From contig JASJFT010000068.1 in the NCBI GenBank assembly GCA_030770425.1, positions 69,673-133,672 of the forward strand: a stretch of 64,000 bases of DNA. The letters run 5' to 3'. Below, piece by piece: positions 56,231-64,000 of this stretch. Made by a program: the position numbers and the translations under genes. The notes under the pieces were generated by a model. That model was not told where the DNA came from and did no database searches. It was given only the letters and a program-made list of their open reading frames with translations. This stretch comes from Darksidea phi (Eukaryota; Ascomycota; Dothideomycetes; Pleosporales; Lentitheciaceae). Position 1 is the stretch's first letter, and the number at the start of each line of letters is the position of its first letter.

Positions 56231-56262
56231 CTAACGTTAAGGCTCCGTCGCGCGGTATTCCC

Positions 56263-56532
56263 CTAAGGGCGGACGCTCGGCGGTGGGGTAGTCGTCGTTC
56301 CTACCTCGTTGTTGTCGTCCTGTCTTCCCCTCCCGAGGGAGTGGTTGCTCTGATCTAGTCCCGGGGTAGCGAGCGTCCTCTGGCCTGATAGGCTGGCCTG
56401 TGAGGCCTGTTGTTCCGCCTCCTCTGTGGCGGATCTACAGAAGGACGTCATGGGGCGGGCTGAATATGGAAGGAGATTGTCGCCTCTTCTCAACAATCGG
56501 TAATCGGCTGTATTGGCATCGACTTCTGACAC
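56263..56532 (-). other. Possible transposon ORF fragment (89 codons)
   Basis: The frame MSEVDANTADYRLLRRGDNL..TPPPSVRP is GC-rich amid AT-rich flanks and polar in composition, as in the 5' part of fungal retroelement gag genes. No domain can be named. It may equally be chance. Confidence 0.25.
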
Positions 56533-57138
56533 CTCTCCGCCACTGACGATGTACCATTTTGATGCGACGTGTCGACTTTGCGAATGCGAAGACGAGCTAA
56601 GAGCGAAACGGTCAGGAGGTAATGCTCGAAAGTATCACTACTTGTGTACCATTCAATCGCTCTAGCGAATGATGCTGTTGTTTGCGGAGTCACCGGAACT
56701 TTCGAGGCTTAGACGACTCCTTGTGCTAGCCGGCGCACGACTTCGCAATAGGGTGATTGATAAATAGCCAAGAAGTCCAAAGTTGCTAACTTTGAGCGCG
56801 TTCGAACTCCCGAGCCTTGTGCTACTTGAAAGAGGGGTAATATTGGTATGAGGTAAGAGTGGAAAGGCCATCCTTGCCGCATAAGGCCCAACACATGTGG
56901 ACATACGGCCTGGGATCCTATATCGTTGGGCCGCAAGAAGCGGGGTAATAAAACCCCTACAATCAAGAGGTAGATCAAACAACTCGTAAACCAATGTATC
57001 ATCACAGAGATAAGGCATGATTACGACCCAAAGCGGGGCTTTTGGCTTAAGGATCGTGTTCTACCGGCCTTCAGTAATTCTTGTTGAGTTCCATGTCATT
57101 CACTCTACTCGTATAGTTGGAAGCTACCAAAATTCATC
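56533..57138. other. Intergenic, promoter side of the dioxygenase gene
   Basis: A minus-strand frame of 118 codons (56662-57018) has no recognised domain. Nothing else is visible. Confidence 0.4.
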
Positions 57139-58656
57139 ATGACGACAAATGTCGAGTCCCAACATAAGTATGAGTCCTGGTTCAGGACTCATGAGTCGCT
57201 TGGACAGCCGTACTACTCTACAGGCCTACGGGAGCGCTTTCGGATTGACGGTCTCAGCAATACAGTCTCGAAAGACCAGCCTGCGAAGTACGCCGATATC
57301 GATTACGATGTTGACGAGGATAAATTCAGAAGTCGCTCAGAAGCTAGGCTTGCAGCAGGTGGCCTTGAGAAGGAAGTTCCATGGTCTTGGCCAAAGCAAG
57401 TCCAAGGCCCCCTGTGTTGGAAACCTCAAGATGTTACCGAGGATAACTATGTTGTCCACCTCACTGATGAGGACAAGCATGAGATCTTCGAGGCTTTGGC
57501 ATACTTCAAGAGTGAGTGCACGTTGTCTGTTGTCGGCATTTTGAGATCATATTTGAAATTGTTGCTGATTTAATCACGTAGAGCAAGGCCTCAATGGCAC
57601 CGATGTCTCTCGAGACACCTTTCCACTTTCTCAATTGTCTCAGAAGCTAGAAGCGATTTGTGTGGAAATATATGAGGGTAAAGGGTTCAAAATTCTCCGT
57701 GGGCTCGACCCGAATGCATGGTCGGTTGAAGATGTTACCATCATATACTTGGGGATGGCGAGTTACATAGGTGAAACCCGCGGCAAGCAAGACCAGCGCG
57801 GCTCGATGATCAGTCGGTGCTACCTCTTCTGTAACGTCAAAGGTTATTCTAATCATGGTCAGTGCACATTCTCAAGTTGCATGATGAAAGGGATAAACAG
57901 TACAGTGCGAACAAGGTAAGTACCTATGTCTACTTTCTCGACATAACTTTGGCTGACACCAAAATTCGGCCTTTCCATACGGACACCGTGACGGACTGTA
58001 TCTGTCTCTTTGCTTTCGGTTTATCTGCTCGTGGGGGATGCAGTTTTATCGCTCCTGCGTGGCAAGTGTACAATGAAATTGCTGCTACCCGTCCCGACCT
58101 AATCCATGTTCTGGCTAAGCCAGACTGGCCGTTCGACACGTAAGCTTCTCCACCGTTATTCCACATACCTTTTTGTTTACACACATGTGATAGACACGGT
58201 CGCGATCCAGCATACATCAAGCGCGCGGTGTTATATTACCACCATGGGAAGATTATCTTCTGTTTCTCTCGCCGTCTTCTTGTGGGCCATCCACCTAACG
58301 ATCCACGTACTGAAGGCATTCCGGGTTTAACGGAAGCCCAAGCAGAGGCACTGGATGCGGTGCATTTCGCTGCGCGCAAATACCAGGTTGCGCCAACAAT
58401 GCAGAAGGGCGATCTTCGCTTCATCAATAATATGGGCTTGCTCCATTGCCGAGAGGCTTTCGAAGATGATGCAGAGAATGCACGTCACCTGATCCGCCTA
58501 TGGCTGCACAATGATATAATGTGCTGGAAATTGCCTCAGCCTCTTCGACTGGCCTGGGCGCGGGTGTTCGAAGATGCTGACAGGAAGGAGTATTTCGACA
58601 TTTCGCCACCGCGGAGAAATGGGGTTCTTCTCAGAGTGGCTGGGACAAGCGATTGA
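57139..58656 (+). CDS. TauD/TfdA-family Fe(II)/2-oxoglutarate dioxygenase
   Basis: Exons 57139-57511, 57582-57812, 57863-58139 and 58194-58656 give 447 residues in one frame. The iron site is visible as H240-x-D242 (PFHTD) and a distal His392 in ARHLIRLWL, with Arg395 for 2-oxoglutarate. Other family blocks are GPLCWKPQDV, LTDEDKHEI, FKILRGLDP, IGETRGKQDQRGSM, WQVYNEIAATRPDLIHVLA, LLYYHHGKIIFCFSRRLL (read from VLYYHH) and the terminal RLAWARVFED. Fungal members oxidise sulfonates, amino-acid derivatives or secondary metabolites; substrate unknown. Odd: residues 220-237 come from a 54-bp segment (57916-57969) with an intron donor and branch site but no acceptor, read through in frame. The gene is convergent with the Zn2Cys6 gene. 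Confidence 0.85.
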
Positions 58657-58964
58657 GTGGGGGAGAACTCATGTTCCACAACAGCTCGTTTTTGGATTTG
58701 CCTCCTTTACTTCACTAAATTGTTACTCCGTCCGCTTTCCTTCACCAAATTGTTACTCCGTCCGATTGTATCGTGTAGCTAGTTTTGAGATATTTTTATA
58801 TTTAGCCCAAGGCCATCACCGAAGCGGTAATACCTAGCCGTCAAAATCTTCATGTGGTGATATATTTCTACGGGTCTCGTAAAAGAATTCTGCCATGTAA
58901 ATTCAAGCAAAATAATACAGTAACAAGGTGCAGGACGCCTGAGCAGGAGTGTTAGCAACTAGCC
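58657..58964. other. Convergent intergenic region
   Basis: A short tandem of TTCACTAAATTGTTACTCCG and a near-identical TTCACCAAATTGTTACTCCG, about 30 bp apart, lies at 58710-58765. Otherwise nothing. Confidence 0.5.
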
Positions 58965-61136
58965 TCACGCCGTCTCCCCCGGTTCCCAAGACTTTTCATA
59001 CAGCTGTGAAATCCAGTACCAGTCGTCGCCGAACGCAACCCAATCTCGAACGTTTTTCAGCATTCCCTCTGTTGAATTGGTCAGCGTTAACTACAAAGTC
59101 TAAGTGTAAAATTACGCACCTTTTCCGTTGATGGCGCGCGCGGATCTGCCAATAAAACGCGCTTGCTCATCAGTGAGCTGGGCCGTAGCTTGCACTTCCT
59201 TCAACCCTTCTGGAGTTAGTGCCTTCCGAAAAGGTTGTGAACCTTTGTTAACATAATGCCAATGCGCAAGCATCGTTTGTGCGCCACTGTGATGTGCTCG
59301 AATACTATGGGTGTTTGCGAAGCGCTCCTAGTATGTGTTAGCCATTCTCCACACCTAGCTATGTGCATATGTTTATTACCTTCAGATTGTACTGTCTTGC
59401 TGTCTCTTCGTTTCGCTTTGTTTGCATCGCACAGCTGTGCAACAGCATAAAACAACATAGATAGATAGTGTACCAGTAGCATGGTTTCTGCTCCAAGACC
59501 AATGCTTGCAACGAATCGAGCACTCTTTTACTTGCTGGCCGTAATACTCGGGTGTACATGATCAACTCCATCTGAGCAATCATGATGACTGGCATCGGTA
59601 CAACATTGTTGAAAAGACTGCCGGGATCTCTGACAGTAGGGGCGCCAAGTCTATCGTTTCCGCAAATCCGATGCGGATTGCTGGTCTTTCGACATGCAAC
59701 CCATAAGCGGAAGCTGTCTAGTATGAGGTCTCGTTCCTTAGAAGTCTGGCATGTGTAATTAGTATTCGGTCTATGTTGTTTAACAATTACTAACCTGTGC
59801 TTCCTTATATTGCCTGAAAGCCATCACGTAGGTATCTAAGATAAGGGGATCACTATGCCTGAGTGCGCCGTTGATGTAGACGGCAATGTTACGATCGATG
59901 AAGCTCTCGAGCATTGCCGCAGTCTCTTCTAGATCCGATAACGCATAGCATGGGACTTGATACCTCTTCATCTGACCATCCTGAAACCAACTATCTTCGG
60001 TCATATCACCTTCTTGAGGGATGTACTTTTTAACCTTGACATCATAAGGAGCGTCTAGAAAGATCTGAGAAATCGTGATCGTTTTCTCTTCATCGGATGC
60101 CCAGTCTTTGATATCGACGAGGTCCATGTTTTTCCATCTCTTGCTCCACATGTGGAAGGGAGCTTCCTGTTCTCTGTATAGTGAAGCATCTGTGATGATG
60201 TAGCGAAGGCAGTTCAGACTAGATATGGCAGGACTATTAACCCCACGACATGTGAGGCACGGTCCGAAAAGATCATCTGGATCCGGCTTGCACTATACGA
60301 TGTTAGAGAAGCTTGTCAAAAGATTTGGAGATCATACTCGTATCTTCTGCATTCTGCATCTAATGCAGGCTTTTAGTTGCCTCGTGAGAGCGGTCATCTC
60401 GCGCTGCTGAGGATCTTCAAAGGGTCGACGGCGTGGTAGCTCGTTAGTATCGTCATGGGCCCGTTTCCGTACCTGCTTTTTCGTGGTGTCCCTTTTAGAC
60501 TTTCTTGTTCTCTACTTTCAGTCAGCTGCATGCTTTCCTGTGGAAGGGTATAGCAACAAAACAAACCCATTGAGGGAGTTGCCAGGCATTGCTGCAAGGC
60601 CCGCCAAAGTAATGTGCAGCTTCTTCATAGAGCTGCGCAGATACCGGTTCATCACTCTCTAAGTTCATCGACTTTGAACTTGGTCTGGGGCTATTTTGTG
60701 GGGTGAGAATGACCAATGATGATGATGAGGAGGAGGAGGAGGAGGAGGAGGAGGAATGAGCCGGTGAGCTTTTGTCTGGGTTTGGGCATACGGATAAGAT
60801 GTCTTCGATCGCCGACCGTCTTGGTGTTGTTGTCAAGTCGACCAAACTTCCATTGATAGTAGTAGAGTTGTTGTAGGTCGGCCTTTCGCCAGGTTCAACC
60901 CTATCGTTGAGTAGATGAAATAGCGCTGCTTCCTCGAACGTGCATTGATCTGTTGCGTCGGGTGGGAAACCAGAAATACCATCCGAGGTGAGTGGCACCT
61001 GTGGGATTTCAGAGGCCTCTGGTAGGAAACCAAAGATGTCGGACCAATCACCTTGGTCATCATAGAAAGCGTGGGGGGAGGCAGCATCTGCTGTAACTTG
61101 CGCATTCTTCCCAGAGTCATAGAGGGTGGGCGGCAT
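58965..61136 (-). CDS. Zn2Cys6 transcription factor
   Basis: Six exons (60567-61136, 60338-60511, 59795-60292, 59380-59745, 59120-59327, 58965-59068) give 639 residues. The DNA-binding cluster is central, not N-terminal: Cys 239, 242, 249, 260, 263 and 276 in ACIRCRMQKIR and CKPDPDDLFGPCLTCRGVN..CLR, with the second intron exactly before the third cysteine. The N-terminal 190 residues are acidic, Ser/Pro/Thr-rich, with a poly-Ser run, as in activation regions. The C-terminal part contains FIDRNIAVYINGALRHSD, WYTIYLCCFMLLHSCAM and a tail YEKSWEPGETA. This layout occurs in a known fungal subgroup. Introns are 60512-60566, 60293-60337, 59746-59794, 59328-59379 and 59069-59119, all GT..AG. Target genes are unknown; the dioxygenase next door is one candidate by position only. 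Confidence 0.87.
60718..60755 (+). repeat. GAG/GGA trinucleotide microsatellite inside the Zn2Cys6 gene
   Basis: About 38 bp of AGG/GAT triplets encode the poly-Ser run on the minus strand. Its length could vary between strains without changing the frame. Confidence 0.8.
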
Positions 61137-61744
61137 AGCGTGGGTGGTGACGTTGTCCGCCGTTGTCGGTTTGCGGTAAGTGCGGTGATGTCTCAGGTCG
61201 CCTTTACTGTAGTTGTCGTAGAATGCAAGTCTTTAATGCTTTTCCGTGGTCGTAGTCCAAGACACGTATGAGGTAACACTTGCCCTTTCGATGCCTGACA
61301 CTATCCCTCAACAGGACGGACTAGTAACTAGTTATGTCTCATTGGCCCGAGCGTGGATCGGTGAGGGATGGTAAGAGTCTACGCCAATTGGCTGATAGGG
61401 CCCCTTTTCGGCCATAGTGCCCAAAGGGTCTTGCACCTACGGGTAAACGTAGACTTATTTGCTCGTGTGAGGTATGAGAAAGAATTCTCGTGGGCATCAA
61501 CGCCCCACATTTCACAAGCACACCGAGCACCACCTATCGGCCACTCCTCTGGGTGACTTACCCCTCATTTTATAGAGAGTTTATGGTGTGAATGCGGGCT
61601 GACGATGCGAGGTACGTGCACGGACTCACCGGTTCAGAATATATCGGTAGTTTATTGGTCCTACTTCTTAAGAGGCTTAGCTTTGCATGACTATATGGCG
61701 ACACGGCTGTATTTTCGTCTCCTATTGGGCCTGGATTGCTCTTG
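61137..61744. other. Intergenic, start of a repeat block
   Basis: It contains the promoter of the Zn2Cys6 gene near 61137, the 46-bp segment shared with 43949-43994 (at 61349-61394), and a lone minisatellite-like GTGAGGTATGAGAAAG near 61468. Confidence 0.45.
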
Positions 61745-61912
61745 GCGGCGTATGTGAGGTATGAGAAAGTTGGCTGAAGATCTGTTTTTCGATAACCTCA
61801 GGCGGCGTATGCAAGGTATGATAACCTCAGGTTGCGTATGTGCCTGTAAGCTGTAGCTCTGTCTTTCGATAACCTGGCGTATGTGAGTATGAGAAAGTTC
61901 GCGTGTAGGCTG
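61745..61912 (-). repeat. Inverted arm of the 29-bp minisatellite
   Basis: On the minus strand this segment reads the same units as 62124-62577: CTTCAGCC, CTCATACCTCACATACGCC and GGTTATCGAAA. The first 56 bp are nearly the exact reverse complement of 62125-62190. Confidence 0.75.
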
Positions 61913-61924
61913 CCGTGGTGCAGG

Positions 61925-62095
61925 GGGGGCAGGTGTGCGCTATACAATGAAGGCTATCGGGAGGAGGGATACATAGTGAAGCTGGCCATGTTTCACCGAT
62001 TGGGGGTGACAGACGGACTGGCAATGAATGTTGATCCTCGCGCCTTCCGTGCACGGGCCTCTTGCCACCCAACGTCACAAGCCACTAGCGAAGTT
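61925..62095 (+). repeat. Dispersed repeat family A, copy 3
   Basis: It matches 33656-33831 on the opposite strand almost throughout (for example GAGGAGGGATACATA, GATCCTCGCGCCTTCC, CGTCACAAGCCACTAGCG). It lies exactly between the two minisatellite arms. Confidence 0.8.
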
Positions 62096-62123
62096 GCTTA
62101 ATCTTCTCCCCTCTGAACCGCAA

Positions 62124-62577
62124 GATTATCGAAAAACAGATCTTCAGCCTACACGCCAACTTTCTCATACCTCACATACGCCGCCTGGGGTTATCATACC
62201 TCACATATGCCATCGGAGGCTATCGAAAAGTAGACCTACACGCCAAGGTTATCATACCTCACATACGCCACCTGGGGTTATCATACCTCGCATACGCCGC
62301 CTGGGATTATCATACCTCACATATGCCATCTGAGGCTATCGAAAAATAGACCTACACGCCAAGGTTATCATACCTCATATACGCCGCCTGGGGTTATCAT
62401 ACCTCGCATATACCACCTGAGGTTATCGAAGAATAGATCTTCAGCCTCCACGCCAAGGTTATCATACCTCGCATATGCCACCTGAGGCTATCGAAAAATA
62501 GATCTTCACTGAAGCCTACACGCCAAGGTTATCATACCTCACATACGCCACCTGGGGTTATCGAAAAACATATCTAC
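62124..62577 (+). repeat. 29-bp minisatellite array
   Basis: About 15 units of 29 bp, most starting GGTTATCATACCTC and continuing ACATACGCCGCCTGG, alternate with variant units GGCTATCGAAAA and TAGACCTACACGCCAA. Some variants carry a TCTTCAGCC insertion. Unit length and junctions are regular; base differences are mostly transitions. Confidence 0.85.
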
Positions 62578-62657
62578 CGCCACCTTGGCAGCTATAACGC
62601 TCACCCCGTTCATGGGGGCCTTGTAGACCGATGTATTTTTCTATCAAAATCTCATCC

Positions 62658-64000
62658 ATGGCGGCGGACAAGTACAAGAAGGACACGCGCCCTTGGAGGC
62701 GATTCGCCATCGCTGCGATATTCGTACTTGCGCTTTATCTGCTCTGGTACCCCTTTACTAGCCATTCACCGTGGGGTTCCGATACGATGCAGTGGCAGGA
62801 GACAGCTCTTGCAAAAAAGCAGTCTGAATTGGACAAGATACCGGTGGAATGGCGGCTCTCAAAAGATGTCATAGAAGAGTCACTGAAGCGGAAAGCGATT
62901 GCAGGACCGTTTATCGAAAGTCTTCTAGATGAGGAAAGCCGCCGCATTACTCTCCTGGACCCCGTTGAGATTGTTGAATGTACGGGCAATGGGTCTCTCT
63001 CGGTGTATAATGTCGTCCGAGCATTTTCCAAGAGAGCTGCAATCGGACATCAAATTGTGAGTCGAGAGCTTCGATGGACTTGCGCTAATTAATTTAGCGA
63101 TAGAATTCAAACCTTCTCGAGATCGGATTCAATGTCGCACTCGATCGAGCTCGCGAGCTTGACAATTTCTACAGGGAGCATAACAAACCCATCGGCCCTC
63201 TCCATGGCTTGCCGATTACATTGAAAGACCATTTTCACGTCAAAGGGATGGAGACGACCTTCGCTTACGTTGGTTGGGTTGGCACCTTTGAGGGCAAGAA
63301 AGGTACTGGCAAAGAGCGTGTCTTCCAAAGTGAATTGATTGAAGAGCTCGTCACCCTCGGCGCAATCGTGATAGGAAAGGTTTGCACCTCAAAGCTTTTC
63401 CAAACCCAAAGAAAAACCTAATTGTTGGACCAGTCTTCTCTAGTCACTACTACATGGTCTCCTGAGACCAACAACAACATCCTGGGATATCAGCTTAACC
63501 CATGGAACCAGTTACTGTCGGCTGGTGGCTCCTCTGGTGGGGAAGGTGCGGTACAAGGTCTAAGGGGAAGCGCGATGGGGTTTGGGTCTGACTCGGGTGG
63601 TTCTGTTGGTATGCCTGCAGCCTTCAATGGTGTATACAGCCACAAGCCATCCTCTGGACGGATATCCTTCAAAGATGCTCCAGCTTCTGGAAAATCAAAC
63701 CTGGTCATTCCTGGTGTAGTTGGGATCCTAGGTCCCTCGGTTTCATCTCTCAAGTTGATGTTCAAATCGTTGCAGTCGACCGAACCGTGGAAGCGAGATC
63801 CGCTTGTACTCGCGCTTGGCTACAGGGAGGAGCGAGAATATGACCCACAGAGAGACCCGCTGCCGGCATTTGGAATCATGAAAGACGATGGGACAGTTCG
63901 GCCTCATCCGCCAATTGCTCGCGCCATGGATATCGTCGAGAAAGCTTTGCAGAAGGCAGGCCTTGACACGATTGCGTGGGATCCGCCATCACATAGCGAA
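62658..64000 (+). CDS. Amidase-signature family enzyme (5' part; 3' end outside window)
   Basis: Exons 62658-63056, 63104-63379 and 63434 onward stay in one frame to the window edge. The Ser-cisSer-Lys triad is present: Lys174 (GLPITLKDHFHVKG), the cis-serine motif SAGGSSGGEG, and nucleophile Ser282 (GSDSGGSVGMPAAFNG). QSELDKIPVEWRL, RAAIGHQINSNLLEIGFN and GPLHGLP match fungal amidases (acetamidase-like). These hydrolyse carboxamides. Introns are 63057-63103 (47 bp) and 63380-63433 (54 bp). Odd: before the usual start the frame encodes a basic stretch and a hydrophobic segment (FAIAAIFVLALYLLWYPF), which could be a membrane anchor or an unrecognised 5' exon. Alternative starts are 62631 and a Met near residue 42. 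Confidence 0.85.

Noticed and set aside
62124..62577. CRISPR array
   Set aside because: Units are contiguous 29-bp tandem repeats without unique spacers, and the genome is eukaryotic.

Overview
The window is nuclear DNA of a filamentous ascomycete. The genes carry many 44-98 bp GT..AG introns with CTAAC/CTGAC branch sites, and the set includes ERG5, elongation factor 2, BMS1, LSM4, a La protein, mitochondrial uS4m, a Zn2Cys6 regulator and several fungus-specific families. Gene style, family content and traces of RIP-like decay suggest Dothideomycetes (Pleosporales-like); that placement is inference. Splice junctions were placed by hand, using frame continuity and family conservation.

Layout. 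1-1572: ERG5, cut by the window edge. 1573-4422: gene-poor, with two decayed enzyme genes lying head to head (UbiA-type prenyltransferase and GMC oxidoreductase). 4801-24569: mostly housekeeping: lipid-droplet hydrolase, a polytopic membrane protein, an RBM26/27-like RNA-binding protein, eEF2, La, uS4m, a type I membrane protein, LSM4 and a short-chain dehydrogenase. An assembly flaw (poly-G plus Ns) sits at 19019-19100. 25216-28830: relics of a J-domain protein and of a cysteine-rich secreted protein. 29951-33246: an MFS transporter and a zinc-free quinone-reductase-type enzyme.

33620-48994 is accessory: a kinase-like gene directly beside a dispersed repeat, an F-box relic, a second member of the polytopic membrane family, a CorA-type Mg2+ transporter, relics of an amidase and of a rhodopsin-like membrane protein, and two interleaved repeat families. 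48995-55515 returns to core genes: mitochondrial PDH/BCKDH kinase, a 70-residue I9-type inhibitor and BMS1. 55516-57138 is AT-rich and repeat-bearing. 57139-61136 holds a TauD-type dioxygenase convergent with a Zn2Cys6 factor. 61349-62577 is a repeat block with a 29-bp minisatellite and inverted arms. An intact amidase gene runs off the right edge.

How it fits together: housekeeping genes form dense blocks (RNA metabolism, translation, ribosome assembly, mitochondria, ergosterol), separated by islands where metabolic and secreted-protein genes have decayed among short repeats. No intact biosynthetic cluster or defence system is visible. The most unusual observations are an apparently exonised intron in the dioxygenase gene, a small insertion whose empty site is preserved 5 kb away, the inverted minisatellite block, and the paired UbiA/GMC relics.
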